From the NCBI RefSeq assembly GCF_025947345.1, contig NZ_CP110011.1, positions 496,001 to 560,000 of the forward strand: a DNA stretch of 64,000 nucleotides, given 5' to 3'. The DNA is from Flavobacterium sp. N502536. Lineage in GTDB: Bacteria; Bacteroidota; Bacteroidia; Flavobacteriales; Flavobacteriaceae. Shown piece by piece: positions 1 to 9,357 of the stretch. The notes under the pieces are model-generated. The model saw only the letters and a list, made by a program, of their open reading frames with translations. It was not told the DNA's origin and did no database searches. The translations under genes and the position numbers were made by a program. The number at the start of each line of letters is the position of its first letter. Position 1 is the stretch's first letter.

Positions 1-868
1 ATTTTTTATCCTGAATTTCATACGTCGCTTTTTGTGGAATTACGATTGCATTTTTAAGCGGTACAAGCATTTGAACCTGTCCGGTTTCTCCATTTCTAAG
101 CAATTTCCCTGAATTAGGAAAACGCGCTCTGAAAGCGATGTTTCCGGTTTCATTGTTAAATTCACTTTCAATAACTTCTACATTTCCTTTTTCCTTAAAA
201 GTTTCGCCATTAGCCAAAACCAGACTTACTTTATTATCAGCACGGTCTTTTACATTGGTTTCATATTGCAGGTATTCAGGTTCTGAAACGTTGAAGTATG
301 CAAACATCTGACTGTTGTCTGAAAGACTCGTCATCAATTCGCCTTCATCAATAAGACTTCCTAATTTTAAAGGGATACGGTCGATAGTTCCGTCAAACGG
401 GGCTCTGATTTCTGTAAATGACAAATGAAGTTTTGCCAATGCCACTTCGGCTCTTGCAGATTGCAATTTTGCCTGTGCTACACTTAGTTCGTTTTTAGAA
501 ACGATATTTTTGTCTGCCAGTAATTTGGCATTTTGCAGTTCGATTTCTACTGATTTTTGTTCAGCTTGTGCTTTCAATAATTCTGCCTGATACATGTTTG
601 GCATAATTTTAAACAACAGCTGCCCTTTTTTTACAAATTGTCCTTCATCGACATAGATGTTTTGTAAAAAACCTTTTTCCTGAGCACGAATTTCAATGTT
701 TCGTACCGATTTAATTTGTGAAACGTACTGTTTCGTAAACGAAGTGTCTATTCTTACTGCATTGGTAGCCGTAAATTTTTCTACTTCTTCTTTCTCTTCT
801 TTTTTAGCTGTACAGCTAGTAAGGCACACTAGGGCAATTAAGCCAGTGAACAAGATAATTCTTTTCAT
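1..868 (-). CDS. RND efflux periplasmic adaptor (MFP) lipoprotein, 3' end cut
   Basis: The gene starts at the ATG complementary to 866-868 and runs off the left edge; 289 residues are visible. It opens with a lipoprotein signal (MKRIILFTGLIALVCLTSC, Cys about residue 19). A membrane-fusion layout follows: a biotinyl-lipoyl-like half motif around VDEGQFVKKGQLLFKI, an alpha-helical hairpin rich in K, A, E and Q, the second half around FTEIRAPFDGTIDRI, then a beta-barrel. Adaptors of this family bridge an inner-membrane RND pump and a TolC-type outer-membrane channel. The pump gene would lie beyond position 1 and is not visible, so the substrate is unknown. The family call is firm. Confidence 0.88.
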   Translation of the reverse strand, partial: MKRIILFTGLIALVCLTSCTAKKEEKEEVEKFTATNAVRIDTSFTKQYVSQIKSVRNIEIRAQEKGFLQNIYVDEGQFVKKGQLLFKIMPNMYQAELLKAQAEQKSVEIELQNAKLLADKNIVSKNELSVAQAKLQSARAEVALAKLHLSFTEIRAPFDGTIDRIPLKLGSLIDEGELMTSLSDNSQMFAYFNVSEPEYLQYETNVKDRADNKVSLVLANGETFKEKGNVEVIESEFNNETGNIAFRARFPNSGKLLRNGETGQVQMLVPLKNAIVIPQKATYEIQDKK

Positions 869-1041
869 GATTTTATTGGAAATTAAGCGATTGAGTGCTT
901 GGAATACAGAGATTCCTTTAGATGAAAAAATGCATCAGCCAGCCTTAGTCAGAACTTAACTTTCATATAAGATGAGGTAGAAAAAAATACATCAACAGAA
1001 TATTCAGATCACAACTTAGGTAACCGATGTATACTGTTGAA

Positions 1042-1425
1042 TCAAATCCTTAAAACTCGTTGAGTAATGTAGATAGGATTTGAGTTGCCACAAAATGGCA
1101 GGAAGATTTTAAAACGATTGTAATCATTTACACCAGTCTGACTTGCAAAGGAAAGGTACCAACTGTCAAGTAAACTGTAGTTTGTTGCAAAAAACTTATT
1201 CGTAAGTCCATCTTTAAGATCATCACTTCCAAGATATTCTTCTTCAGTATCAATATCAGCATCTTCAATAATTGAACTGCCTTGTTCCTGATTGGTGAAT
1301 TTTACCCGGTGCTTTTTCTCAAGATTATGAGGATGAGTATCTTTAGGAGTACCCGCATTAAGATATTGCCCTCCGCCTAACAGAAGCAAATTCATGAATA
1401 CTAAAAATACTACTAACTTTCTCAT
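1042..1425 (-). CDS. conserved small exported protein, function unknown
   Basis: A 127-residue protein with an N-terminal hydrophobic signal segment (about residues 4-24) and no Cys in lipobox position. An acidic patch (IIEDADIDTEEEYLGSDD) is followed by an aromatic C-terminal third. I do not recognise the family; it looks like a periplasmic or secreted flavobacterial protein. It lies upstream of the efflux adaptor on the same strand with a gap of about 170 bases, so co-transcription is possible but unproven. A near-consensus -7 element (RC of CGAAAGTA, 1433-1440) lies just upstream. Confidence 0.6.
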   Translation of the reverse strand: MRKLVVFLVFMNLLLLGGGQYLNAGTPKDTHPHNLEKKHRVKFTNQEQGSSIIEDADIDTEEEYLGSDDLKDGLTNKFFATNYSLLDSWYLSFASQTGVNDYNRFKIFLPFCGNSNPIYITQRVLRI

Positions 1426-1684
1426 TTGGGTGCGAAAGTAAGGAAAGTATCGAAAGAAAAAAAGATTTTTTTATAAGCTTTAACATTTAAAAAAGGCGAA
1501 AACGTTTTCATGATTTTATTACACACTATTTCTGATAAAAAAATATCGTTTTTTGCTAAAAAATCATAAAAAATTAAGTCCGTATCAGAATCGAATTAAT
1601 AAGGTTCTTAAAATCAATAAAAAAACATCAAAATCGCAAATATCTGACCCTGTATGTTTTATTCCGTAAAATTCATTTTGTTTC

Positions 1685-2089
1685 CTAGAGCAAAACTTTC
1701 ATTATGGTAAATTCCTGTCCTGCTTTTCTAAAAGTCTGATGGGTATCTATCAATCCGAATTTCTCATAAAAAGATTTTTTACTGCTTCGTGCATTACACC
1801 AGACTTTTTTCAAATTTTTCTCTTTTGCCAACTTCAAAATGTATTTTACAAGTTCAGATCCGATGCCTTTTCCCTGATATTCTTCCAGAGTTGCCAATTT
1901 TCTGAACTGTAGTTCGTTATTATTCACAAAACAAGAAACTATTGCCACTAATTTTTCTGCAATAAAAACACCAAAATGCAGTCCTAAAACATCTTCTTCT
2001 AATTGCACAAACTCAAAAGGCTGATCCGGCCACATCACTTCATGTCTGATCTGCCAGGTCTGAGAAGCTTTAATTGCTTTGATTTTCAT
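1685..2089 (-). CDS. GNAT family N-acetyltransferase
   Basis: A 134-residue single-domain protein. The acetyl-CoA pyrophosphate-binding motif is Q72-GKGIG, followed by a helix (SELVKYILKLAKEKNLKKVWCNA) and a C-terminal FYEKFGLIDTHQTF strand. These are the A and B motifs of the Gcn5-related fold. The length is normal for a minimal GNAT. The substrate cannot be read from sequence. A -7 box TAATTTTG lies 25 bases upstream of the start and the gene stands alone. Confidence 0.85.
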   Translation of the reverse strand: MKIKAIKASQTWQIRHEVMWPDQPFEFVQLEEDVLGLHFGVFIAEKLVAIVSCFVNNNELQFRKLATLEEYQGKGIGSELVKYILKLAKEKNLKKVWCNARSSKKSFYEKFGLIDTHQTFRKAGQEFTIMKVLL

Positions 2090-2113
2090 TGTTTAACTTC
2101 TTTTGGATTGCAT

Positions 2114-2121
2114 CAAAATTA
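2114..2121 (-). promoter_or_regulatory. -7 box of the GNAT gene promoter
   Basis: The minus strand reads TAATTTTG, an exact match to the Bacteroidetes -7 consensus TAnnTTTG, placed 25 bases before the start codon at 2089. Confidence 0.55.
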
Positions 2122-2260
2122 CACGATTTTACAAATATATTTTATTCTTCCCCGAACAATCCCAAATTATTCATTATCAAAATCCTACAACAAATCAATC
2201 GAATTATAGAAAAATTGATTTTAGCAGAAATATTATAGTAAATGCAAACGGGTTTCATAA

Positions 2261-2290
2261 AAAAAGGGAATCAAAATTGATTCCCTTTTT
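2261..2290. terminator. bidirectional intrinsic terminator
   Basis: A 13-bp perfect stem (AAAAAGGGAATCA at 2261-2273, its complement at 2278-2290) with a 4-nt loop and A/T tracts on both sides. It sits directly after the stop of the minus-strand gene 2293-2910. Confidence 0.8.
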
Positions 2291-2292
2291 TA

Positions 2293-2910
2293 CTATTCTA
2301 CTTTAATGTAAAACCGCTCCGTATTGTCGCTGGTTATTTTTTCGATAACTCCATCAGTCACTTTGCCCACATTGATGACATGCAGCTCATCTCCTTTTTC
2401 ATTTATCGTACAATTCCAAACGGTTCCGTCGGATAAAATAATGTCTGAAAACAAGGCATCTGTGTTCTCTTTGTTGTAATACACTAATTTCTCAGACTTA
2501 ATGAGTTTTTTCTCCTGCGTTTTCTTATTTTTCTCATAAGAAAAGATTTCACCGTCTTTGATTTCAATTAACTCATCAACCTCTTTTTGTGAAGTCGTTG
2601 TCGTTTGATTGGCGGCCCAAACTGGCTTATCTCCAATCATTTTCCAAGTCCCTACAGCCAGCTTTAAAAGGTTTTCTCTCAAAACTGTTCGTAAAGTATC
2701 TACTTTTTTAATCGATTCCTGACCTATTGTATTGTCAGGTTTAATTTTGGAAGCAACGTAAAATAAATCAATCGCTTTCTTATAATCTGCCTTTTCGTAG
2801 TAGTCTAAAGCCAGTTCATATCTGCTCTTCTGAAATGCGATTTTAGCGTTGTTTTGAGCAAAATTTTTACAAGTGATTAATAAAACAATAAAAAATAGTT
2901 TCTTTTTCAT
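2293..2910 (-). CDS. exported protein, TPR-like N-terminus, function unknown
   Basis: About 205 residues from the start chosen here (MKKKLFFIVLL...). A longer start at 2940 would overlap a -7 box and is unlikely to be transcribed. A signal peptide ends near NFAQ. Residues about 20-65 resemble one or two TPR helices (ALDYYEKADYKKAIDLFYVASKIKPDN). The remainder looks like a beta-rich lipocalin-like fold with WKMIGD and TVWNC. It is probably periplasmic. No catalytic motif is visible. Confidence 0.65.
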   Translation of the reverse strand: MKKKLFFIVLLITCKNFAQNNAKIAFQKSRYELALDYYEKADYKKAIDLFYVASKIKPDNTIGQESIKKVDTLRTVLRENLLKLAVGTWKMIGDKPVWAANQTTTTSQKEVDELIEIKDGEIFSYEKNKKTQEKKLIKSEKLVYYNKENTDALFSDIILSDGTVWNCTINEKGDELHVINVGKVTDGVIEKITSDNTERFYIKVE

Positions 2911-2937
2911 TAATAATTCAGGGTTTTCATTTTTTTG

Positions 2938-2945
2938 CAAACGTA
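2938..2945 (-). promoter_or_regulatory. -7 box deciding the start of the gene at 2910
   Basis: The minus strand reads TACGTTTG, an exact TAnnTTTG match. Transcription would start near 2931, so the upstream ATG at 2940 lies inside the promoter and the ATG at 2910 is the likely start. Confidence 0.55.
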
Positions 2946-3088
2946 GTTTTTTAATATTAAACTTCCGCTTGATTTTTAACTTTTTTTTAATTCAAATGTA
3001 ATAAAAAACTTACCTAAAATAAACCTGAAAAAAGTTAAATTTTAAATCACCCTGTGTTTATTGCTATTATCCAGTGATTTAGCTTAAT

Positions 3089-3481
3089 TTAGACCGAAAA
3101 TAAATTTAAGATCTCTATTGCCTTCTCTGTGTCTTTTTGGGCCACAAAAATATGATCGTGGTAAAATGCAGCCACAACATTACAGCTTATTTGATGCTCT
3201 GAAAGTGCTTTCGAAAATGCAGCTGTTAAGCCAACTGCTTCTAATGACGAATGTATAGTAAGTGTTATCCAGGACATTACAACGGAATACTCCAACTTTA
3301 AAGCCGCTGCCGCTTCTTTTTTCAAAATCAGTGTGATGGCTTCTTTCTCTTTAAAAAACATCACAACATCATTCAGTTCAATACCTTCTAATTTTTCGAC
3401 TTTACAAAAAACATAATCCCCTGCAATATGTTCCGGTTTCATGCTTTTAAGCAATTTTTGCAAATCTTTTTCTCCTGACAT
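3089..3481 (-). CDS. ACT domain-containing protein (COG3602-like)
   Basis: A 130-residue cytoplasmic protein with two ACT-like halves. The first (residues about 15-60) contains GDYVFCKVEKL and VVMFFKEKEAITLILKK. The second (about 65-130) contains WITLTIHSSLEAVGLTAAFSKAL and CNVVAAFYHDHIFV. This is the arrangement of the small COG3602 family with tandem ACT_3/ACT_7 domains, thought to bind amino acids. There is no fused enzyme domain. It lies 21 bases downstream of the esterase gene on the same strand and could be co-transcribed with it. Confidence 0.8.
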   Translation of the reverse strand: MSGEKDLQKLLKSMKPEHIAGDYVFCKVEKLEGIELNDVVMFFKEKEAITLILKKEAAAALKLEYSVVMSWITLTIHSSLEAVGLTAAFSKALSEHQISCNVVAAFYHDHIFVAQKDTEKAIEILNLFSV

Positions 3482-3502
3482 TTTAAGTTATTGTTAAATC
3501 GA

Positions 3503-4759
3503 TTATTTTAGTTTTTCGAGTTTTCCTCTTGCTTCCGAAAAGTTTTTATCCAATATCAGCGCCTTTTCATAACTGACAATGGCATTTTTCTTATCGCCAT
3601 TTGCTTCATAAAAATCTCCAAGCGAATCATACACATTTGGGCTTTGAGGATAGTTGGCCACATTTAACCGGAACAGATAACCTGCCAGCTCCATATCTTT
3701 TTTACCCAAAGACTGATAGCCATACGCATTTACCACGTTCTCGGGAACGCTTACCTTGTACCCTAAGTGTTTTGATACATTTTCGAAATGCTTTTCAATT
3801 TTAGTAAAAACAGCTTTATTAAAATTAATTTGCTCCGGTATCGAAAGTTTTAACTGATTGAATTTAAACAAAAAACGAAGACCGTCATAGGTTGCAATCA
3901 ACGGCACAGATCCATGATTATCATCGTTGTAATATTGGTATTGATAATTCAGTCCGCTCTTTTTATTCTTGTTCAGAAAATCATTGAAATCTAAAATGGA
4001 ACGAATATGTCTGGTAAAAACCGTGGTATCTTTTCGAACTTTTACCACATTCATACTATCATCCATTGTATTAGCCGCTGCCATAAATAAGGAAACATTT
4101 GCCAGTTTTTTGTTTTCTATTTTTTTTTCAGTTTCAGCTAAAAATTGCTGATGATCCCACCACATACTTGGATCAATGGCAAGATACGCATTGAACAAAT
4201 TAGTATGATTGGTCAGGATATTCAATGCTGTCAAACCTCCGAAAGAATGCCCGATCAGGGTTTTATAAGGCGTCGTAGGATATTTACCATCGATATACGG
4301 AATCAATTCTTTCTCCAGAAATTCGACAAATTTTTCTCCTCCACCAGATTGGTCACTTAGGCTTTTTGGTACAAATGGTGGATCAACCTCCGAATGTGTA
4401 GGGGTTAAATCGCGATTTCGATTGGTGTTCGTAATCCCCACTACAATCATTTCCGGACAATTTGTATTTCCGTTTACTTCGCTCATTTCTTCAATTATTC
4501 CAACAACCGAACTAAAGTGTCCTTCGGCATCAAGTAAATAAACGACCGGATATTTTTGTTTTGCAAGACTCGCATTTAGCGCGCTTTTGGGAAGGTGAAT
4601 CCATATTTTTCTGTTTTCGTTCAAAACTTTAGAAGAAATACTATCGATCGTTCCTATTTCAATTTTATTTTTTTGCTGTGCAAATGCAAAACTAGTTAGC
4701 AAGGTGAATAAACTGAGGAAGAGTATTTTTTTTCTAAAAACAATTTGTAAGCTATCCAT
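3503..4759 (-). CDS. alpha/beta-hydrolase (esterase D/BesA-like) with C-terminal TPR
   Basis: 418 residues. The signal peptide ends near AFAQ (residue 28), so the protein is exported. The hydrolase domain resembles enterochelin esterase/esterase D: KIWIHLPKS, PVVYLLDAEG, nucleophile S172 in GHSFGG, and a likely catalytic H282 in DDNHGSVP. Residues about 345-415 hold a TPR repeat (NVYDSLGDFYEANGDKKNAIVSYEKALILD). Family members cleave ferric-siderophore esters or short acyl esters; the substrate here is unknown. No TonB receptor is adjacent, so siderophore use is only a possibility. Confidence 0.85.
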   Translation of the reverse strand: MDSLQIVFRKKILFLSLFTLLTSFAFAQQKNKIEIGTIDSISSKVLNENRKIWIHLPKSALNASLAKQKYPVVYLLDAEGHFSSVVGIIEEMSEVNGNTNCPEMIVVGITNTNRNRDLTPTHSEVDPPFVPKSLSDQSGGGEKFVEFLEKELIPYIDGKYPTTPYKTLIGHSFGGLTALNILTNHTNLFNAYLAIDPSMWWDHQQFLAETEKKIENKKLANVSLFMAAANTMDDSMNVVKVRKDTTVFTRHIRSILDFNDFLNKNKKSGLNYQYQYYNDDNHGSVPLIATYDGLRFLFKFNQLKLSIPEQINFNKAVFTKIEKHFENVSKHLGYKVSVPENVVNAYGYQSLGKKDMELAGYLFRLNVANYPQSPNVYDSLGDFYEANGDKKNAIVSYEKALILDKNFSEARGKLEKLK

Positions 4760-4826
4760 TTCTTATTGAGTTTTTTCAATTCGTTACTAAAAATTCAAAA
4801 TTTATTATGCTGCTTTTACAAAACAA

Positions 4827-4861
4827 AGCAGTCGCCTTCTTAATTGAAAAAGGCGACTGCT
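4827..4861. terminator. intrinsic terminator after the M1 peptidase gene
   Basis: A 12-bp perfect stem (AGCAGTCGCCTT at 4827-4838, complement at 4850-4861) with an 11-nt loop. It lies 13 bases past the stop codon of the minus-strand peptidase. It may shield the downstream esterase gene from readthrough. Confidence 0.75.
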
Positions 4862-4873
4862 GTTGTATTTTTT

Positions 4874-6745
4874 TTATTTTACTGACCAGGTATTGTCATT
4901 AGGAGTAGCATCCATAAAAATACCGCCATCAAGCACTACTTTTTTGATTTGCTTATTGCCTTTTAGGATAACGGCAGTCTGTTTTTGATTTGCCTGCCAA
5001 ACAGCCGGTGTCTGATGAACCGTTTCTGTGGTATTATCTGCGTAGGTCACAATCACATCAAACGGAATTGCAAAACCACCAACATTGGCTACCGAAACAA
5101 CATTTTTAGCCACTTTTTGAACAGAAAGATCTAAGTAATTATTCGTGAAAAACCAGTTGTTAAAAAACCAGTTCAGGTTTTTACCCGAAGCTGTATTGAA
5201 CGAATTAAAGTAATCCCATGGAACCGGATGTTTACCATTCCAATTGTCCATATAAGCGTGTAATGCTTTTTTAAATAAATCATCACCAAGCAAGTCCTTT
5301 AAAGCCAAATAGGACAAAGAAGCTTTTCCGTATGAATTATTGCCATAACCAGAATCTGATAACTGCGACGACATCGTAATGATAGGTTGATCTTCTTCTG
5401 TAGAGGGATCATTTATATATTGTTCTACTCTAAATTCTTTATAAAACTTATCAGCCGCTTCTTTTCCGTGCTCCGCGATTCCTATTAAATATTCAAAAGT
5501 TGTCGCCCAGCCTTCGTCCATAAACGCATAACGTGTTTCGTTGATTCCCATATAAAAAGGGAAATAGGTATGCGCTACTTCATGATCCTGCACCAATTGT
5601 GCAAAAATAGGGTCATTCATTTGCGAGTCATTACACATCATTGGGTATTCCATATCGGCAAAACCCTGAAAAGCCGTCATTTTAGAATACGGATAAGGTA
5701 CTCCCGGCCAATTGTGTGAAAAGAAATCCAGAGCATATTGGTTGTACTTAATAGAATTTTCAAAATCGGTTCCTTTTACATCATAAGCCGCTTGTATACT
5801 CGCACGTCGCTTTGTTTTTTTATCTACAATTACACTTCCTGCATCCCATAAATAATGATCGCTCAAACCAAAACAAACATCTGTAATGTTTTTAGCTTCA
5901 AACTTCCAAACGTTCCAGTCACTTTGTTTTGTTACCACACCGCTTTTCATTTCCTGCTCATTGGCAATGTGTAAAATTTCATCTGTCAGGTATGACTTTT
6001 TTAGACGTGCAGCAAATTCAGGCTGTAAAACTTCATCCGGATTCAATAAATCTCCCGTTCCGTAAACCACATAATTTTTAGACGCCTTTACAGAATAGGT
6101 ATAATCATTAAAATCATTATAAAACTCCTGTCCAGAAGTATGTGGCAGGTTATCCCATCTGTTGTAATCATCAAAAACAGAAACACGAGGATAACTATAC
6201 GCTACAAAAAAAGTAGTGTTATCGATCTGCCCTTCTCTCCCGCTCACTTCTGATAACGGATAATTCCAATCGATAGCAATTGTAATTTTACTATGTGGCG
6301 GCAAAGGTTTCTTCATTTTTACATTCCCAACTGTCCCCCAGCTTTTAGCATCTTCTTTGTAGACTTCACCTTCGATTTTCAAATTCGTAATTGTCAGACC
6401 TTCTGTAAAAAAACCTTCACTATTTAATACCGCTCGTGGCGAGGTTTTTTTATGAATATTATTCACAAATCTAATTCGCAAAGTTCTCAGTGTATCATTA
6501 CTATTGTTTTCATACACTATCGTTTCAGTTCCGCTAACGACTTTCGTATTGGCATCTACAGTCAAAGCCATGTCATATTTACCATGATTTTGCCAATAAT
6601 TTTTCCCAGGTTTTCCATCCATAGAACGAACACCCTTAGTATAAGACTCTTTAACATTCCTTGGCATGTAAAGTTCCTGTGCGAAACTATTTTGCATTAA
6701 AAACAAAAAGGCTATAAATAGCAATTGAGGTGATTTTTTTTTCAT
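4874..6745 (-). CDS. M1 family metallopeptidase, exported
   Basis: 623 residues with a signal peptide (cleavage near SFAQ, residue 23). The zinc site is H388-E-V-A-H392 with the third ligand E411 in MDEGWATTFEYL, which is the gluzincin HExxH-18-E spacing. A GFADMEYP segment upstream (about 361-368) corresponds to the substrate-binding GxMEN region of M1 aminopeptidases. The N-terminal half is the beta-sandwich that precedes the catalytic domain in the family. It is probably a periplasmic or outer-membrane-facing aminopeptidase for peptide scavenging. It is a single gene with a strong terminator behind it. Confidence 0.92.
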   Translation of the reverse strand: MKKKSPQLLFIAFLFLMQNSFAQELYMPRNVKESYTKGVRSMDGKPGKNYWQNHGKYDMALTVDANTKVVSGTETIVYENNSNDTLRTLRIRFVNNIHKKTSPRAVLNSEGFFTEGLTITNLKIEGEVYKEDAKSWGTVGNVKMKKPLPPHSKITIAIDWNYPLSEVSGREGQIDNTTFFVAYSYPRVSVFDDYNRWDNLPHTSGQEFYNDFNDYTYSVKASKNYVVYGTGDLLNPDEVLQPEFAARLKKSYLTDEILHIANEQEMKSGVVTKQSDWNVWKFEAKNITDVCFGLSDHYLWDAGSVIVDKKTKRRASIQAAYDVKGTDFENSIKYNQYALDFFSHNWPGVPYPYSKMTAFQGFADMEYPMMCNDSQMNDPIFAQLVQDHEVAHTYFPFYMGINETRYAFMDEGWATTFEYLIGIAEHGKEAADKFYKEFRVEQYINDPSTEEDQPIITMSSQLSDSGYGNNSYGKASLSYLALKDLLGDDLFKKALHAYMDNWNGKHPVPWDYFNSFNTASGKNLNWFFNNWFFTNNYLDLSVQKVAKNVVSVANVGGFAIPFDVIVTYADNTTETVHQTPAVWQANQKQTAVILKGNKQIKKVVLDGGIFMDATPNDNTWSVK

Positions 6746-6900
6746 AAAGTTGTTTTAAGATTTTGGTGGTTTGATTGATTATACTGGTTAGATGATTTTT
6801 TTTACTTTAAGTTACACTTCTTTTAAAATTAATTATTAAAAATAAACAATAAACTTAAAACGGCAGCTACTCAGAAAATCAAAGATTTAAAAAACAAAAA

Positions 6901-6927
6901 CCGTCCAATTCAAAAAGAAAAAGACGG
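6901..6927 (-). terminator. possible weak terminator of gapN
   Basis: A short 5-bp stem (CCGTC/GACGG) with a long loop, followed on the minus strand by a T tract, 30 bases after the gapN stop. It is weak by hairpin standards. Confidence 0.35.
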
Positions 6928-6956
6928 CTTCTACAATTAATATATAACTCTGATCA

Positions 6957-8537
6957 CTACAAAATATAATCGGTATTAATAAAATTTGATTCTTTGCTAT
7001 TTAGCAATTCCTGCAAAATTTCATTATTGTAAGCGATGTCTTTTGAAGCTACAAACGTACGAATGGAGAACGAACGCAAAGCATCCGGAATACTTAAAGT
7101 TCCTACCGCAGAATCTTTACGGCCTGTAAACGGAAAGGCATCCGGGCCTCTCTGGCACGAACTGTTCAAATTTACTCGGCACACTAAATTGACCAAGGCA
7201 TCAATAAGCGGTGCCAAAGTTTTAATATCTTTTCCAAAAAGACTCACCTGCTGTCCGTAATTGGATTCGGCCATATCTTCAAGTGGTTCGTTAATATCTT
7301 TAAAAGAAATAATTGGAACTACGGGTCCAAATTGTTCTTCGTGATACACTCTCATTTCTTTGTTTACCGGATACAAAACAGCCGGAAAAATATAATTATC
7401 GGTGTGTTTCCCTCCTTTTTCATTCAGTATTTTTGCTCCTTTATGGGTTGCATCGTCAATTAATCCCTGAATATATTTTGGTTTTTCTGTTTCGGGAAGC
7501 GGTGTTAAAGCAACTCCTTTTTCCCAAGGATTACCAAATGCCAAAGCGTCTACTTTTTCAGCGAAACGTTTATTGAATTCTTCGGCTATAGATTCGTGCA
7601 CGTACAATACTTTTAAAGCCGTACAACGTTGCCCGTTAAACGATAACGTTCCTGCAATACATTCCTGAATGGCCAGATCTAAATCGGCATCGGGTAAAAT
7701 AATCGCCGGGTTTTTAGCTTCCAGACCTAAAATCAAACGCAATCTGTTTTTATTGGGATGCTGGTCCTGTAAAGCTATAGCCGACTTACTGTTTCCAATT
7801 AAAGCCAAAACATCAATTTTACCTGATTTCATTATCGGTGACGCCACTTCACGGCCACGACCGTAAACGATGTTAATTACACCTTTTGGGAAACTGCTTC
7901 TAAATGCCTCCAACAAGGGCGAAATACATAAAACACCATGTTTAGCAGGTTTAAAAATCACCGTATTTCCCATAATTAAGGCAGGAATCAACAGCGAAAA
8001 GGTCTCATTTAAAGGATAATTATAAGGGCCCAAGCACAAAACTACTCCAAGAGGTCCACGACGAATCATAGCATTTACACCCTGCACTTTTTCAAAATGT
8101 GAACTGCGTCCGTTTAGTTCCTTATAACTGTCAATTGTATCCTGAATGTATTCAACGGTTCTGTCAAATTCTTTTTGCGAATCGCCAAGGTTTTTTCCAA
8201 TTTCCCACATCAAAAGTTTCACTACCTCTTCACGGGTTTCCTTCATTTGTTTTACGAAGTTCTCCATGCACTTAATTCGGTCAACTACCTTCATCGTTGG
8301 CCATAACCCCTGACCTTTATTATAAGCCGCATTGGCAGCTTCCACCACTTCGGCAGCTTCTTTCTCTTCCATGAACGGAATTGACCCTAATAATGTTGGC
8401 GCGTATTTTTCTGTAGATGAAATGGTAGAAAAAACGGGGGTTGTTTGTCCTGTCCACGGTTTTAATTCTCCATTTACCAGATAGGTATCCTGGTTTATCA
8501 AATCTTTAATTTGAAATTCTTCGGGTATTAAACTCAT
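6957..8537 (-). CDS. gapN: NADP-dependent glyceraldehyde-3-phosphate dehydrogenase (non-phosphorylating), ALDH superfamily
   Basis: 526 residues covering a full aldehyde dehydrogenase: cofactor-binding PYNYPLNE (about 171-178) and IFKPAKHG, general base E273 in LGLEAKNPA, and nucleophile C305 in [10 protein letters not shown]. The GQRCTALK signature and long N-terminus match GapN-type enzymes rather than betaine or succinate semialdehyde dehydrogenases. GapN oxidises glyceraldehyde 3-phosphate to 3-phosphoglycerate with NADPH formation, bypassing the ATP-forming step of glycolysis. A rhodanese gene lies upstream on the same strand but is separated by a terminator. The superfamily is certain; the substrate is likely but inferred. 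Confidence 0.85.
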   Translation of the reverse strand: MSLIPEEFQIKDLINQDTYLVNGELKPWTGQTTPVFSTISSTEKYAPTLLGSIPFMEEKEAAEVVEAANAAYNKGQGLWPTMKVVDRIKCMENFVKQMKETREEVVKLLMWEIGKNLGDSQKEFDRTVEYIQDTIDSYKELNGRSSHFEKVQGVNAMIRRGPLGVVLCLGPYNYPLNETFSLLIPALIMGNTVIFKPAKHGVLCISPLLEAFRSSFPKGVINIVYGRGREVASPIMKSGKIDVLALIGNSKSAIALQDQHPNKNRLRLILGLEAKNPAIILPDADLDLAIQECIAGTLSFNGQRCTALKVLYVHESIAEEFNKRFAEKVDALAFGNPWEKGVALTPLPETEKPKYIQGLIDDATHKGAKILNEKGGKHTDNYIFPAVLYPVNKEMRVYHEEQFGPVVPIISFKDINEPLEDMAESNYGQQVSLFGKDIKTLAPLIDALVNLVCRVNLNSSCQRGPDAFPFTGRKDSAVGTLSIPDALRSFSIRTFVASKDIAYNNEILQELLNSKESNFINTDYIL

Positions 8538-8577
8538 AATTTGGTCTTTTATAGTTTGGTTATTAATAGCGTTTTAA

Positions 8578-8606
8578 AAAGAAAAAAGAGGCTTTTTAGG
8601 CCTCTT
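8578..8606 (-). terminator. intrinsic terminator of the rhodanese gene
   Basis: A 7-bp stem (AAGAGGC 8586-8592 with GCCTCTT 8600-8606), followed on the minus strand by a run of T. It lies 9 bases after the rhodanese stop and separates that gene from gapN. Confidence 0.75.
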
Positions 8607-8614
8607 CTTCTGTC

Positions 8615-8926
8615 TTATGGGTTTACGGTTTCACCTTCCCAATCCAGAATTCCACCAAGCAAATTGTAGGCATTGTTAATCCCTAACTCATTCATAATCT
8701 GACATGCTTTGGCACTTCTGGCACCAGAACGGCAATACACATAATAATTTTTGTTTTTATCAAGCTCCTCGATTTCATAAATAAAGCCTTGTCCTTTATT
8801 GATGTCGATGTTTACGGCATTTTGAATGTAGCCGTCATTAAATTCGTCTTCAGTTCTTACGTCCAGTATAACTGCATTCTCGTCAGCAGCCAGCTGATTA
8901 ACCCAATCTTCTTGTGATAAATTCAT
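8615..8926 (-). CDS. single-domain rhodanese-like protein
   Basis: 103 residues forming one rhodanese domain. The active-site loop is C65-RSGARS, the usual persulfide-carrying cysteine with flanking Arg, and the CH2A-like motif is ILDVRTEDEFNDGYI at residues 20-34. There is no signal peptide, so it is cytoplasmic. Single-domain rhodaneses carry sulfane sulfur between donors and acceptors. The sulfur-related genes at 9.3-18 kb (Crp-type regulator, TauE/SafE, ETHE1-like hydrolase, YeeE pair) make a role in the same process plausible. It diverges from the regulator gene. Confidence 0.88.
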   Translation of the reverse strand: MNLSQEDWVNQLAADENAVILDVRTEDEFNDGYIQNAVNIDINKGQGFIYEIEELDKNKNYYVYCRSGARSAKACQIMNELGINNAYNLLGGILDWEGETVNP

Positions 8927-9163
8927 AATAAATGTGTTTTTGTAAAATTACGACGTTTCTATTAATTAAAAACGTGCCAAATGCGATTTCGATTATTATT
9001 CTCAGAAAACGTTTTAGAGAAAGTACTATAATCAGTGAAAAACAAATTTACTTACTATTTTTAAAAATATAGCCTATAAAATCGATAGAAAATAGGATTT
9101 ATTCATTTACACAAAACACCTCTTAAATATAATTTTCTGATAATTTATACCATTGAAATCTCC

Positions 9164-9171
9164 TATCTTTG
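9164..9171 (+). promoter_or_regulatory. -7 box upstream of the Crp/Fnr gene
   Basis: TATCTTTG, an exact TAnnTTTG match. The transcript would start near 9178 and have a leader of about 180 nt that includes the hairpin repeat at 9253-9296. Confidence 0.5.
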
Positions 9172-9252
9172 TAATAAATTATAGGTTTTAATTTTAATTT
9201 AGTAAAAATGTTCTTCAAGAATGTTTTTTTGCCACAGCTTAAAAGGATTAAA

Positions 9253-9296
9253 ATGTTCGCCACGAATTGCACAAATTAATTTGTGAAATTTGTGGC
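9253..9296. repeat. period-9 degenerate repeat, hairpin form
   Basis: Two CACGAAT/CACAAAT units 9 nt apart are followed by their reverse complements (TTTGTGAA, TTTGTGGC), so the segment folds on itself. Another member ends the gene downstream (9979-10131). The stretch 8927-9357 otherwise holds only the promoter at 9164. Confidence 0.6.
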
Positions 9297-9357
9297 AAAA
9301 AAGTATTACCCAGTTCAAACCGTAAAATCCATGGGCATTAATTCCCTCCTATTATCA

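Noticed and set aside
9283..9357. Longer N-terminus for the Crp/Fnr regulator from GTG 9283
   Set aside because: The GTG and the first codons lie in a period-9 intergenic repeat; the extension has no family counterpart that I recognise.
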